Source of the DNA: Alloalcanivorax dieselolei B5
Lineage (GTDB): Bacteria > Pseudomonadota > Gammaproteobacteria > Pseudomonadales > Alcanivoracaceae
DNA: 64,000 nucleotides
Direction of reading: 5' to 3'
NCBI RefSeq assembly: GCF_000300005.1
Contig: NC_018691.1
Location: forward strand, 2,480,001 to 2,544,000
Shown here: positions 8,557-17,804 of the stretch, piece after piece
How positions within the stretch are numbered: position 1 is the first letter of the stretch
Layout: each line of letters opens with the position of its first letter
The notes under the pieces: model-generated
The model's input: only the letters and a program-made list of their open reading frames with translations
Databases searched by the model: none
What the model was told of the DNA's origin: nothing
Program-made: the position numbers and the translations under genes

Positions 8557-9780
8557 ATGCATCGCCTGTTTACCGGCTTCTTCCTGATCGGCATCGCCGG
8601 CGCCATCCTGCAACTACTGCTCGGCGATACCGGGGCGCCCGCCCGCGTGGTGGGCGCGCTGTGGGAGGCGGCCGATCTGGCGGTTCAGGTCAGCCTCGGG
8701 CTGATTGGCGTGCTGGCCTTGTGGAGCGGTCTGTTCCGCCTGGCCGAGCAAAGCCGTCTCGCCGACCGGCTTGCCGCTCTGGTTCAACCGGTACTCCATC
8801 GTCTGATGCCATCGGTGCCGGAAGGTTCACAGGCCGGCGCCGGCATTTCCATGAACATGGCCGCCAATATGCTCGGCCTGGATAATGCCGCCACGCCGCT
8901 GGGGCTCAAGGCGATGAGCTCGCTGCAGGAAAGCAATCCACGGCCGCGAACGGCCAGCGATGCGCAAATCATGTTCCTGGTACTGAACACCTCCGCGGTG
9001 ACGCTGGTACCGGTGACCGTGCTGCTATACCGCACCCAGCAGGGCGCGGCCGACCCCGCCGACATCTATTTGCCCATGCTGATGGCAACCACCGCTTCCA
9101 CGTTTGTCGGCGTGGCCCTGACCGCCCGTCTGCAGGGCATACGGCTGCGGGATCCGATACTGCTCGCGGTCGCCGGCGGCTGGCTGGCGTTGCTTGGTTT
9201 GCTCGGGCTGGCGGTATGGTGGGTACCGGCGGACGCCAGTGCGCGGCTTTCCAGCCTGCTCGGCAACGGCCTGCTGCTGGCGGTAATCGGCGCCTTTTTC
9301 GTGGCGGCCTGGCGGGCCAGGGTGGACAGCTATGACGCCTTTATCGAAGGTGCCAAGGAAGGCTTTACCCTGGCGGTGAGGCTGATCCCGTATCTGGTCG
9401 CCATGCTGGCCGCCATCGCCATGCTGCGCGCCAGCGGTGTACTCGAAGCGGTGCTTTCGGCGATCCGGCATACCGCCTTGTGGCTTGGCTGGGACACCCG
9501 TTTCGTGGACGCCTTGCCGGTGGCCCTGCTGAAGCCATTAAGCGGATCCGGTGCCCGCGCCGCCATGCTGGATGTCATGCATACACAGGGCGTGGATTCG
9601 CTGGCCGGTCGCATGGCGGCGGTGATGCAGGGTTCCACCGAGACGACTTTTTACGTTCTCGCCGTCTACTTTGGCAGTGTCGGAGTGCGAAACTTCCGTT
9701 ATGCCTTGTGGTGCGGTCTGGCCGCCGACGCCGCTGGACTGGTTACCGCGATTCTGGTCAGCTACCTGTTTTTCGGCTGA
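8557..9780 (+). CDS. SpmA/SpmB-like nucleoside-recognition membrane protein
   Basis: A 407-aa polytopic membrane protein with two tandem nucleoside-recognition (Gate) domains, equal to SpmA and SpmB of Bacillus joined in one chain. The first half contains AGAGISMNMAANMLGLDNAATPLGLKAM and FLVLNTSAVTLVP. The second contains LIPYLVAMLAAIAMLRASG, KPLSGSGARAAMLDVM and STETTFYVLAVYFGS. Such fused proteins occur in non-sporulating Gram-negatives, where the transported compound is unknown. It is monocistronic and convergent with the AlkB-like gene (12 bp between stops). Confidence 0.85.
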   Translation: MHRLFTGFFLIGIAGAILQLLLGDTGAPARVVGALWEAADLAVQVSLGLIGVLALWSGLFRLAEQSRLADRLAALVQPVLHRLMPSVPEGSQAGAGISMNMAANMLGLDNAATPLGLKAMSSLQESNPRPRTASDAQIMFLVLNTSAVTLVPVTVLLYRTQQGAADPADIYLPMLMATTASTFVGVALTARLQGIRLRDPILLAVAGGWLALLGLLGLAVWWVPADASARLSSLLGNGLLLAVIGAFFVAAWRARVDSYDAFIEGAKEGFTLAVRLIPYLVAMLAAIAMLRASGVLEAVLSAIRHTALWLGWDTRFVDALPVALLKPLSGSGARAAMLDVMHTQGVDSLAGRMAAVMQGSTETTFYVLAVYFGSVGVRNFRYALWCGLAADAAGLVTAILVSYLFFG

Positions 9781-9792
9781 CCGCCTGCTTTG

Positions 9793-10434
9793 CTAGCCGG
9801 GAACGTCCGCCGCCGCGGTGACGATATGGCGGAAGGTAAGATTGAGACGGGACTCGCGCACCCGCCGACGGCGGGGCAGGGCGTGTTCATAATAACGCTG
9901 CACCTGGGGAGACATAATCAACAGGCTGTCGTGGGACAGCGGCAACCGGTGGCTTTGCCGGTGCTCACCGTAGCGGCGCAGGCAGAAGTCGCGGGTGGCG
10001 CCGAGATTATAGGACAGGATCCAGGGGGCCGGTCCCAGTTCCGGCTCATTATCCCGGTGCCAGCCCATGGTGTCGTCGCCATCCCGATAGAGATTGGCCA
10101 GAGCACCGTTGGGCGTTAGTCCGGTCAGCGCGGTCACCGCGCGCCGTAATGGCGTCAGCCGGTCGGGCCAACCCCCGGCCCGGTGAATGAGCCCGGAATA
10201 GCGGTAAGTGACACCGGTGTCACCCAGCCAACAGACCAGCCGGGGCACCGGATGAGAACGGCCGAACACCTGTACACGGGGTTGTTCCCAGGGGAGTTCG
10301 TTACAAAGCGTGTGGAACAGGGCCGAAGCAGAAGGGCCGAGAAGCCGCTCAATCAGCCAGATGCGTGCCCCTCTACCCAATTCAAGGGGAGGGGGCAGGG
10401 AGTCGAGCCGGGAAAGTGTGTGGTTGACAGTCAT
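9793..10434 (-). CDS. AlkB-family 2-oxoglutarate/Fe(II) dioxygenase
   Basis: A 213-aa protein of the AlkB superfamily closest in layout to the ALKBH2-like DNA-repair branch. It shows the RVQVFGRSHPVPR and YRYSG segments, the iron ligands in MGWHRDNEPE (HxD) and YYEHALPRR (His), and the 2-oxoglutarate Arg pair in ESRLNLTFR. Likely role: oxidative removal of alkyl groups from nucleic-acid bases. It is not E. coli AlkB itself (different N-terminus) and no ada gene is adjacent. Divergent from corA. Confidence 0.88.
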   Translation of the reverse strand: MTVNHTLSRLDSLPPPLELGRGARIWLIERLLGPSASALFHTLCNELPWEQPRVQVFGRSHPVPRLVCWLGDTGVTYRYSGLIHRAGGWPDRLTPLRRAVTALTGLTPNGALANLYRDGDDTMGWHRDNEPELGPAPWILSYNLGATRDFCLRRYGEHRQSHRLPLSHDSLLIMSPQVQRYYEHALPRRRRVRESRLNLTFRHIVTAAADVPG

Positions 10435-10530
10435 CGCAACCTGCTCTATCTAAGCGCCTTTGACCATCTATGTACGCATGGATGATGCTTATGCGCAGTT
10501 TAGTGGAAGGTCCGTCGCCAGGAGTCTAGC

Positions 10531-11481
10531 ATGCTGTACGTTTACGATATTGAAGACGGAGTGCTCCGCGAGCGGGATGTGGCGGGGCTGACCCCGGACA
10601 CCGCCAAGGAAGCCAGTTGGATCGACCTGGTGGACGCCACCGCTGAAGAACGGCAGGAGGTACAGCACCTGTTCCGCCAGGCGCTGCCGGAATCCGACGA
10701 TGTGGAGGAGATCGAATCCTCCGCCCGTTTCTTCCATGATGAGCATGGTCTTCACGTGCACTCCCTGTTCGTTCATCAGAGCGAGGGGCGCCACCGCACC
10801 TCGACCGTGGCGTTTGTGTTGCAACCGGGCCGGCTGTTGACCTTCAGGGATTCCCGCGCTCCGGATTTCCGGCTCATGCGCATGCGTATCCGGCGCGGCT
10901 GGGTGCGCGCCCTGGAGCCGCTGGACATTCTGCTGAGCATTCTTGAGCAGAAGACCGAGAATCTGGCCGATACGCTGGAGGACATCCATCGGGACCTGGA
11001 GGATGTCAGTTATCTGGTGCTGGAGGATGAGGAAGCGGAACTGGAGGACGGCATCGAGAAACTGGCCCATCTGGAAGACAGCAACGGAAAAATCCGCCTG
11101 TGTCTGATGGATACCCAGCGTTCGATCTCCTTTATCCAGCGCTATGTGCGGGCCGACAAGGAGCGCCGCCGCACCTGCTCGGAAATCCAGCATGACCTGG
11201 ACACCTTGATGTCCCACGCCACTTTTTTGTTCGAGAAGATCAACTTCCTGATGGATTCCACCCAGGGGTTCATCAATATCGAACAGAACCAGATCATCAA
11301 GATCTTTTCCATTGCCGCCGTGGTCTTCCTGCCACCGACCATGATTGCCAGCATATATGGCATGAACTTCCAGGTGATGCCGGAACTGAACTGGGAATTG
11401 GGCTATCCGGCGGTGATCGGGCTGATGTTCCTGTCGGGTTTCGCCCCGTACTGGTACTTCAAACGGAAGGGCTGGCTGTAA
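10531..11481 (+). CDS. corA: CorA-family magnesium/divalent cation transporter
   Basis: A 316-aa protein with a long charged, helical cytoplasmic domain and two C-terminal membrane helices. The signature YGMNF sits between them (about residue 277), followed by the acidic loop VMPEL and a basic C-terminus (YFKRKGW). Length and layout match the pentameric CorA channel. Ribosome site AGGAG lies 8 bp before the ATG. Monocistronic. Confidence 0.93.
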   Translation: MLYVYDIEDGVLRERDVAGLTPDTAKEASWIDLVDATAEERQEVQHLFRQALPESDDVEEIESSARFFHDEHGLHVHSLFVHQSEGRHRTSTVAFVLQPGRLLTFRDSRAPDFRLMRMRIRRGWVRALEPLDILLSILEQKTENLADTLEDIHRDLEDVSYLVLEDEEAELEDGIEKLAHLEDSNGKIRLCLMDTQRSISFIQRYVRADKERRRTCSEIQHDLDTLMSHATFLFEKINFLMDSTQGFINIEQNQIIKIFSIAAVVFLPPTMIASIYGMNFQVMPELNWELGYPAVIGLMFLSGFAPYWYFKRKGWL

Positions 11482-11490
11482 TTGCTGGAT

Positions 11491-11514
11491 TGTAGGAGCC
11501 TGCCCTGCAGGTTC
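11491..11514. repeat. Single REP-like element
   Basis: Begins TGTAGGAGCCTGCC and continues into a TGCAGG inverted half. The same head occurs as an inverted pair at 60245-60314. It lies between the ends of the convergent corA and MBL-fold genes, the usual place for REP sequences. Confidence 0.55.
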
Positions 11515-11515
11515 T

Positions 11516-12352
11516 TTAAGGAAGGCGCCAGAGGTCAGCCTGGCGATGGGCGCGGCCATCTTCATGCAGCTTGATCAGATGCGCCTCGAGTGACAGACAC
11601 GCCACACCGTGCAGGAATTCAGGCACATCGTCGTAAACCCGTTTCACCAGGTCCGGCACGCTGGTGGCCTCGCCGGTGAGGGCGGCGAAGACTTTCTTTT
11701 CCCGCTCCAGCCGGTGGTTGATGGTGTGATCCACCAGCGCCAACGGCTCGTCAATGACGTCGCCATGCCCGGGAGCCATGCGTTTGATATCCCATTGCCG
11801 CAGCTTGTCCAGGGAAGACAGATAGGCGTTCATGGAGCCCGAAGGCGGGGCTATCACCACGGTGGACCCCTGAATCAGATGGTCGCCGGTGAACAGCAGC
11901 GCCTCTTCCTTTAGCAGGTAACACAGGTGGTTACCGACATGACCGGGTGTGGCGATCACCTCCAGGGTCAGGCCGCCGCAGTCCACGGTATCACCGTCCT
12001 TGAGCTCGCGGGCCGGTTCCCAGGTGGTGTCCTGCAAACCATCGTCCGGCACCCAGGGGCCTTCCAGCACGGCACCGGTGGCGGCGGCCAAGTCATGGGC
12101 TCCGGGGGAATGATCGCGATGGGTGTGGGTGACGATAATGCGCTCGATCGGTCGCCCCAGTTCCTCGGCCGCGGCCAGCAGAGCCCGGGTATGCTCCGGG
12201 TCGGTGGGGCCGGGATCAATCACCGTCAGGGCGCGGCCGCCCACCAGATAGCTGTTGGTGCCGGGGCCGGTCATCATGCCGGGGTTACGGCCCAGCACAC
12301 GCCAGGCATTGGTAGCGATGGCCGTGGACTGGCCGGGAATCAGCGCCGCCAT
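11516..12352 (-). CDS. MBL-fold metallo-hydrolase (LACTB2-like)
   Basis: A 278-aa metallo-beta-lactamase-fold protein. The metal-binding motif THTHRDH (HxHxDH), later GHVGNH, the bridging Asp in GDH and the final His in GHGD are all present. After the fold comes a C-terminal winged-helix-like domain (EKKVFAALTGEATSVPDLVKRVYDD... LEAHLIKLHEDGR) as in LACTB2-type ribonuclease/hydrolase proteins. Substrate unknown. The ATG preceded by GGAG at 6 bp was chosen over an in-frame codon 123 bp upstream. Confidence 0.85.
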   Translation of the reverse strand: MAALIPGQSTAIATNAWRVLGRNPGMMTGPGTNSYLVGGRALTVIDPGPTDPEHTRALLAAAEELGRPIERIIVTHTHRDHSPGAHDLAAATGAVLEGPWVPDDGLQDTTWEPARELKDGDTVDCGGLTLEVIATPGHVGNHLCYLLKEEALLFTGDHLIQGSTVVIAPPSGSMNAYLSSLDKLRQWDIKRMAPGHGDVIDEPLALVDHTINHRLEREKKVFAALTGEATSVPDLVKRVYDDVPEFLHGVACLSLEAHLIKLHEDGRAHRQADLWRLP

Positions 12353-12432
12353 GGTAACTCCATTGGTTCGGGAAGCGCATTGTGACCATTTAGTCCTGGC
12401 TTGCAAACCCCCCGGTATGACGGCGACCGTGC

Positions 12433-12909
12433 CTATTCGCCGTACACTTGTACTTCCCGGACCCGCAACTCCCAACGGTCCGGGGTCTGCATGCCGCGGT
12501 CGCGGTCGGCCACCACCGCCACGGGATAGCGGCCACCGGCGGGCACATGAATGGACACTGGAATCCGCTCTTCATGGAGTGTCTCGCAGGCTTTCGCCGG
12601 TGGGCAGGAGAGGGCGACCGTGTCCAGCAGCACATGGGCGATGGCATGCTCCCCCCGGTTGCTGATCTCGCCGCTTACCCGCACCCCGGTCTCCATCTGA
12701 CTGACACCGGTGACAGTAACGGTGATCGATGCGGGATCACCGGATACCAGACGCTCCTGGTCGGTGAACAGAAAGGAAATCAGCATCACGGCGCTGGCCA
12801 CGCCGACCCCGGTGAGCACCAGATAGAAAGGGCGCCGCCCGGCCTGCCAGCTGCCCCAGAGCAACACCACCACCGCGGTCACCACCGCCAGAACCAACAA
12901 ATACCGCAT
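12433..12909 (-). CDS. Small membrane protein of unknown function
   Basis: 158 aa. Two N-terminal membrane helices (about 3-19 and 28-48) are joined by a short basic loop. The remaining 105 residues look like a beta-sandwich (repeated V-x-V strands, SGEISNRGEHAIAHV, VPAGGRYPVAV), resembling FxLYD-type extracytoplasmic domains. One Cys pair (CPPAKAC) could form a disulfide. It is followed 80 bp later by the MBL gene on the same strand and is divergent from yaaA; no function is proposed. Confidence 0.6.
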   Translation of the reverse strand: MRYLLVLAVVTAVVVLLWGSWQAGRRPFYLVLTGVGVASAVMLISFLFTDQERLVSGDPASITVTVTGVSQMETGVRVSGEISNRGEHAIAHVLLDTVALSCPPAKACETLHEERIPVSIHVPAGGRYPVAVVADRDRGMQTPDRWELRVREVQVYGE

Positions 12910-13130
12910 GCTCTTTATCCTTCTGTTTTGTTTCCCCGGCGCCGCCGCGATCCTCGTCCGCCGGCGTCACCCGGATTGGAACCGGCCCTGCCTATGCCGT
13001 TCAGTGGTCCAAACTATGGCCGCTTGCGCTACCATCTATGGCTGCTTAATCATGAGCCGTGCCCCGGCATGGCGGTTGCCAGACCATCATGATGGCGGTA
13101 TTCACGATTTCATGCCACGGAGGAAAACCC

Positions 13131-13910
13131 ATGCTGATAGTGGTCTCGCCGGCCAAGACCCTGGATTACGAGTCATCATTGCCGGCGCTGCGCGCCACTC
13201 AACCGCGCATGCTGGATGACAGTGAAACACTGGTGGAAAGAGCCCGCAAACTGTCGCCGGCGGATCTGTCCAGCCTGATGGGGGTGAGTGACAAGATCGC
13301 CCACCTCAACGTCGAGCGCTTCGCTCTGTGGCAACGCCCCTTCAACAAGGACAATGCCCGTCCGGCACTCTTCGCCTTCAAAGGGGATGTTTACACCGGA
13401 CTGGATGTAAGCCGGTTCAGCAAGGACGACCTGGCCGCCGCACAGCATCGGCTGCGCATGCTGAGCGGTCTTTACGGAGTCCTGCGGCCGCTGGATCTGA
13501 TGCAACCGTATCGTCTGGAAATGGGCACCAAACTGGACACACCGGCCGGCAAGGACCTGTACGCCTTCTGGGATGAACGCATTACCCGGCAACTGATCAA
13601 GGACATGCGCGCCGTGGGCACTGACGTGCTGGTGAACCTTGCTTCCAATGAATACTTCAAATCCGTGCGAACCAAACTGTTGCCGGGGCCGGTCATCGAG
13701 CCGGTCTTTCAGGATGAGAAGAACGGCAAATATAAAGTCATCAGTTTCTACGCCAAAAAAGCCCGCGGCATGATGGCGGCCTGGATATTGCGCAAGGGGT
13801 TTGAAAAGCCCGAGGATCTGAAGCGATTCAGGGAGGCGGGGTATCGCTATGACAAAACGTCTTCCACGGACACCAAACCGGTGTTCCGAAGAGCCGAGCA
13901 GGGCGGTTGA
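13131..13910 (+). CDS. yaaA: YaaA-family peroxide-stress protein
   Basis: 259 aa, family length. It begins with the signature MLIVVSPAKTLDYES and contains KIAHLNVERF, ALFAFKGDVYTGLD, LSGLYGVLRPLD, NLASNEYFKSV and FYAKKARGMMA, all diagnostic. In E. coli YaaA lowers free iron during H2O2 stress and binds DNA. A strong ribosome site (GGAGG) precedes the ATG; the longer upstream frame is unlikely. The 220 bp before it, shared with the divergent membrane protein gene, show no obvious operator. Confidence 0.95.
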   Translation: MLIVVSPAKTLDYESSLPALRATQPRMLDDSETLVERARKLSPADLSSLMGVSDKIAHLNVERFALWQRPFNKDNARPALFAFKGDVYTGLDVSRFSKDDLAAAQHRLRMLSGLYGVLRPLDLMQPYRLEMGTKLDTPAGKDLYAFWDERITRQLIKDMRAVGTDVLVNLASNEYFKSVRTKLLPGPVIEPVFQDEKNGKYKVISFYAKKARGMMAAWILRKGFEKPEDLKRFREAGYRYDKTSSTDTKPVFRRAEQGG

Positions 13911-13944
13911 TCGTGGCCCTTTTCATACAGAAAAGGGCCACGAT
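13910..13944. terminator. Bidirectional terminator between yaaA and usp
   Basis: A perfect 15-bp inverted repeat (ATCGTGGCCCTTTTC and its complement) with a 5-nt loop, starting in the last base of the yaaA stop codon and ending 2 bp before the usp stop. The TTTTC on either strand would act as the U-rich side. Confidence 0.75.
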
Positions 13945-13945
13945 T

Positions 13946-14863
13946 TCACTGCCAGTCGGCCTCAAAGCCCTCGGGCTTGATCACCAGCACATCATTGCGG
14001 GCGTGCACCAGCAGGGATTCGGCGGTGGCGCCCAGCAGCAGCCGTTCCACTTTGTTGCGGCGCACCGTCCCCACCACCAGCACATCGGAGCCGTTATTTT
14101 CACAGTAGTCGGCCAGGGTGCCGGCGATTGGCCCTTCCAGCATTTCCGTGCGCTCCAGCGGCAGACCGTGGCGCTCGGCGAAACGGTCCAGAGCGTCGCG
14201 GTGACTCTTGCGAATGCTCTCGGCACTGGCGGCGTATTCAGGCAACGCTTCTCCCGCCACCAATAACAACGTCTCGTCCGGATGTTCCAGCACGTGCACG
14301 GCGTTGAGTGACGCCTGCAGCGGCGCCGACCATTCCCGGGCAGCGGCCAGTACGGTGGCGTCCAGGCCGTTCTCGTCTTCTTCCTCCGGCTCGATCGCCG
14401 CGGTAAACACCGGCGGCTCGCTCCAGGGACGGTCCTGCACGCAAAGCACCGGACAGGGCGCTCTGCGGATCAGCAGCCAGTCCCGTGGCGTAAACAGATG
14501 ACGCCGCAGAGTGCCTTCCTCGCTGGTATGAACCACCACCAGGCGTGGTTTGGCGGCAATTACCGTCTGCCGCAGATCTTCATCCTGATCCTTGTGCGTG
14601 GTGATATGCACGGAGGCCTCGGTACCCGCCAGCAAGTCCTGGATACGCCTTTCCCAGGCGTTACGGATTTGCTGTTCGGCTGCTTGCCGGCGTTTCTGGT
14701 CCAGTCCCACGGCACGGCGCATGGCCGACGAATCGCTATTGACGGTCACCACTAGAGGGCAGCCCAGTGCCGCGGCCAGCAGCCGGCCTTTCTTCAACGC
14801 CGGCTGCGGAGCCTTCAGGTGGCGGTCCAATACAACGAGAATGCCATCGGTCGGAATAGTCAT
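13946..14863 (-). CDS. Tandem universal stress protein (UspE-like)
   Basis: 305 aa with two Usp domains: the first begins GILVVLDRHLKAPQPALKKG, the second contains NAVHVLEHPD and ends GSDVLVVGTVRRNKVERLLLGATAE..VLVIKPEGF. The second domain keeps the G-x2-G-x9-G(S/T)-like loop. Its ATG overlaps the stop of anr (ATGA), so it is translationally coupled and likely induced with the low-oxygen regulon, as ANR-dependent Usp proteins are in pseudomonads. Confidence 0.88.
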   Translation of the reverse strand: MTIPTDGILVVLDRHLKAPQPALKKGRLLAAALGCPLVVTVNSDSSAMRRAVGLDQKRRQAAEQQIRNAWERRIQDLLAGTEASVHITTHKDQDEDLRQTVIAAKPRLVVVHTSEEGTLRRHLFTPRDWLLIRRAPCPVLCVQDRPWSEPPVFTAAIEPEEEDENGLDATVLAAAREWSAPLQASLNAVHVLEHPDETLLLVAGEALPEYAASAESIRKSHRDALDRFAERHGLPLERTEMLEGPIAGTLADYCENNGSDVLVVGTVRRNKVERLLLGATAESLLVHARNDVLVIKPEGFEADWQ

Positions 14864-15627
14864 GGTGCCTCCACTTGTAGTCTGCCGCTGCCGCAAAGCG
14901 CCTCCCGGTCGATGATTTCCACATCCCTGCCGTCCACCAGCAGCATCTCCTGCTGCTGAAAACGGGTGAAAATGCGGCTCACTGTTTCCACCGCCAGTCC
15001 CAGGTAATTGGCGATGTCGTAGCGGGACATGGGCAGACGGAAGCGGCTGCTGCTCAAGCCCCGGCGCTGCTGACGCGCGGCCAGGGACAACAGTAGAGAA
15101 GCCACTCTGTCATCCGCGCTCTTCTTACTCAACAGCATGTGCAGTTCGCGGTCGGCTCGGATCTCGTTGCTCATCAGCGAGAAGAAGTGATGCTGCAAGG
15201 AGGGGATGCGCTGCGACAGATCCTCCAGGCGATGGAAGGGGATCTCGCACACCGTGGCGGTTTCCAATGCCTTGGCGTTGGAAACGTGGTGCGCGGTGCT
15301 GATGCCGTCCATGCCGACGATCTCACCCGGCAGGTAGAAGCCGGTAACCTGTTCCTCGCCCTCATCGGAGAGGACATAGGTCTTCAGGGCCCCGGAGCGC
15401 ACGGCGTAAACCGCTCCGAACGGGGAGGCGGCGCGAAACAGGTGCTCTCCGCGCTTGAGAGGGCGGCCGCGGCGGATGATGCCATCCAGTTCGTCAAGCT
15501 GGGAAGGCGCCACCGCCAACGGCAGGCAAATGGGGCTGAGACTACAGTCGTTGCATGAAACGTGACGAGGCATGCTGCGTACCTCCATATTGGATACACT
15601 GCGTAGTGCAATTACGGCTTGAGACAT
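14860..15627 (-). CDS. anr: FNR/ANR-type oxygen-responsive transcription regulator
   Basis: 255-aa Crp-Fnr regulator. The N-terminal [4Fe-4S] ligands CNDCSLSPIC plus the central Cys in ATVCEIPF are all present, so it should sense oxygen like E. coli FNR and Pseudomonas ANR. C-terminal HTH: MSRYDIANYLGLAVETVSRIFTRFQ, with recognition residues E..SR as in FNR. It lies 28 bp after hemN and overlaps usp. Candidate target boxes occur upstream of hemN and ccoN. The ATG of MSQAV was chosen; a start at MPRH is possible. Confidence 0.95.
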   Translation of the reverse strand: MSQAVIALRSVSNMEVRSMPRHVSCNDCSLSPICLPLAVAPSQLDELDGIIRRGRPLKRGEHLFRAASPFGAVYAVRSGALKTYVLSDEGEEQVTGFYLPGEIVGMDGISTAHHVSNAKALETATVCEIPFHRLEDLSQRIPSLQHHFFSLMSNEIRADRELHMLLSKKSADDRVASLLLSLAARQQRRGLSSSRFRLPMSRYDIANYLGLAVETVSRIFTRFQQQEMLLVDGRDVEIIDREALCGSGRLQVEAP

Positions 15628-15655
15628 TATGGTCTCCCGGATCGGTGACGGCGAG

Positions 15656-17029
15656 CTAAATAATGCGACTGAATCGCTGTGGGTTCGGGGTGCCGGCATA
15701 GCGGTCAAACAACATCGCCAGAGCGCGCACCACCAGGCGCCCGGTATCGGTGACCTTCAACACGGGGCCGTCCATATCAATCAGCCCCAGTTTCTCGAAT
15801 TCGCCCAGCGCGGCCAGCTGGTCCTTGAAATAATCGGCGAAATCCACTTCCCAACGCTGTCGAAAGGCGACCAGATCCAGCCGCAGGTCGCACAGCAGCC
15901 CCATGATCACGTCACGGCGCAGGCGATCGTCCCAATCGAGCAGGAAACCCCGCTCGATCGGCATACGCCCCTCTTGCACGGCTTCCTGCCAGTCGCTCAG
16001 AACCTTGACGTTCTGCGCGTAGAAATCATCAAAAGCGCTGATCGCGCTGATCCCCATGCCCAAAAGGTCGGCGTCGCCATGCAACGAGTAGCCTTGGAAA
16101 TTGCGGTGCAGGGTGCCGTTGCGCTGCGCCACCGCCATGGGATCGTCCGGCAGGGCAAAATGATCCATGCCGATCAGCACGTAGCCGGCCGCCTCCAGGG
16201 TTTCGCCGGCCAGTTTCAGCATGGCGAGTTTTTCCTCCGGACTGGGCAGCGCGGTTTCCTGGATTTGTCGCTGCACCTTGAAGCGCGCCGGCATATGGGC
16301 GTAGTTGTAAAGTGAAATGCGCTCCGGGCGTAAAGCCAGCAACTGTTCCAGGGAGCGGGCCAGGCTGGAGGCGGACTGCCAGGGCAAACCGTAAATCATG
16401 TCGGCATTGATGGAGTGGAAACCGAAATCCCGGGCGGCCTCGAATACTTCGGTGATCAGCTCGAGGGATTGCTCCCGGTTAACCGCTTTCTGCACCACCG
16501 GATCCAGATCCTGAATGCCGATACTGAGCCGGTTGAAACCCAGCCCCCGCAGCAGCCCGAGACGGGCGCGATCCACCGTGCGCGGATCGACCTCGATGGC
16601 GTACTCGCCGCGATCATCTTCCAGCAGATTGAAATGACGGGCCAGGTCATAGACCAGCTCGGTCATCTGCGCGTCACTGAGGTAGGTGGGGGTGCCGCCG
16701 CCCCAATGCATCTGCACCACGGGCCGTTGCGGGTCCACCAGCGCCGCCTTGGCTTTGATCTCCTGCTTCAGGAAGGTCAGATAATCCTCGGCCTTGGCCC
16801 GGTTGCCGGTGATGATCCGGTTGCAGGCGCAGTAGTAGCACACCGTGGCGCAGAACGGGATATGGCAGTACAGCGACAGTGGACGGCGGGCCTGATTACC
16901 GCGGGCCGCGGCCCGCCGGTAGTCCTCCTCGCCGACTTCCTCATGAAACTGGGTGGCCGGCGGATAGGAGGTGTAGCGGGGCCCGGGGCCTCCGAATCGG
17001 CGGATCAGATCCGGATTCCATTGCGTCAT
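15656..17029 (-). CDS. hemN: Oxygen-independent coproporphyrinogen III oxidase
   Basis: 457-aa radical-SAM enzyme that makes protoporphyrinogen IX without O2. Radical-SAM cysteines in PFCATVCYYCAC (CxxxCxxCxC as in HemN), SAM-binding MHWGGGTPTYL, ISIGIQDLDPVVQKAVNR and INADMIYGLP are all present. An ANR box lies 55 bp before its start, within the end of the safE-like gene, giving it its own low-oxygen promoter in addition to read-through from the cco genes. Confidence 0.97.
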   Translation of the reverse strand: MTQWNPDLIRRFGGPGPRYTSYPPATQFHEEVGEEDYRRAAARGNQARRPLSLYCHIPFCATVCYYCACNRIITGNRAKAEDYLTFLKQEIKAKAALVDPQRPVVQMHWGGGTPTYLSDAQMTELVYDLARHFNLLEDDRGEYAIEVDPRTVDRARLGLLRGLGFNRLSIGIQDLDPVVQKAVNREQSLELITEVFEAARDFGFHSINADMIYGLPWQSASSLARSLEQLLALRPERISLYNYAHMPARFKVQRQIQETALPSPEEKLAMLKLAGETLEAAGYVLIGMDHFALPDDPMAVAQRNGTLHRNFQGYSLHGDADLLGMGISAISAFDDFYAQNVKVLSDWQEAVQEGRMPIERGFLLDWDDRLRRDVIMGLLCDLRLDLVAFRQRWEVDFADYFKDQLAALGEFEKLGLIDMDGPVLKVTDTGRLVVRALAMLFDRYAGTPNPQRFSRII

Positions 17030-17083
17030 GTCAGCGCTCCAAAGGGTAATGGCGGCATCATGCCACTATGACCATCGCCGACC

Positions 17084-17097
17084 TTGATGCAGATCAA
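17084..17097. promoter_or_regulatory. FNR/ANR box upstream of hemN
   Basis: TTGATGCAGATCAA is an exact match to TTGAT-N4-ATCAA. It is centred about 62 bp upstream of the hemN start and overlaps the last codons of the gene before it. Confidence 0.85.
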
Positions 17098-17804
17098 GGA
17101 TGGTGATGGACATGGACGTCTCCGGGCAGCCCGTGCTGAAGAAACACCAGCGCCAGCGCCAATGTCATCGCCGCCGCCACATATCGGGCGGGCCCCCGCC
17201 GCAACCGCGCCAATTGCCCGCCGAACACGCCGGCAGCGCCCACCGGCAGCAGGGTAGTGGCGCCGAACATCCCCATGACCAGGGCACCATCGGCCCATTC
17301 ACCGGTTCCGGCGGCCAGCACCAGGGCGGAATAAAGCAATCCACAGGGCAAGAACCCCCACAGACCACCCAGTGCCAGCGCCTTGAGCGGGTGATCCACC
17401 GGCATCAGACGGCGCGTCAGCGGGGACAGCCGGCGCCACAGCCCGGCCCCGAGACGCTCCAGTGCCCGGATCGGCGCGCTGCGGCCGAGGAAATGAGCGG
17501 TCAGCAAAACCATCAACAGCGCTGACAGCAACGCTGGCCAGTGCCAACCGCCCGCCACCGGGCCACTGGCCAATTGACTGCCCAGGCCTCCGGCGACCGC
17601 GCCCAGACCGGCGTAGGTCAACAGGCGGCCGCTGCCAAACAGCCCCTGCCAGGCGATCAGCCTGCTGCCGCGCCGCCGTTCTTCGGGGATCGAGAAGCTC
17701 AGGGCGGCAGCGATGCCGCCGCACATTCCGGCGCAGTGCAGGGCACCGCCGACGCCGAGGGCGAGCGCACCGGTCAACGCCACGGTAAGCGGGTCAACGA
17801 TCAT
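17094..17804 (-). CDS. SafE/TauE-like membrane protein of the cbb3 assembly cluster
   Basis: 236-aa protein with about six membrane helices, of the 'sulfite exporter TauE/SafE' family regularly found after ccoS (CcoA/heavy-metal-associated context). It begins with Gly-rich helices (GALALGVGGALHCAGMCGGIAAAL), where the HCAGMCGG segment could bind a metal, and repeats a similar FLPCGLLYSALVLAAGTG motif in the second half. It overlaps ccoS by 11 bp. A role in copper handling for the oxidase is inferred from context only. Confidence 0.8.
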   Translation of the reverse strand: MIVDPLTVALTGALALGVGGALHCAGMCGGIAAALSFSIPEERRRGSRLIAWQGLFGSGRLLTYAGLGAVAGGLGSQLASGPVAGGWHWPALLSALLMVLLTAHFLGRSAPIRALERLGAGLWRRLSPLTRRLMPVDHPLKALALGGLWGFLPCGLLYSALVLAAGTGEWADGALVMGMFGATTLLPVGAAGVFGGQLARLRRGPARYVAAAMTLALALVFLQHGLPGDVHVHHHP

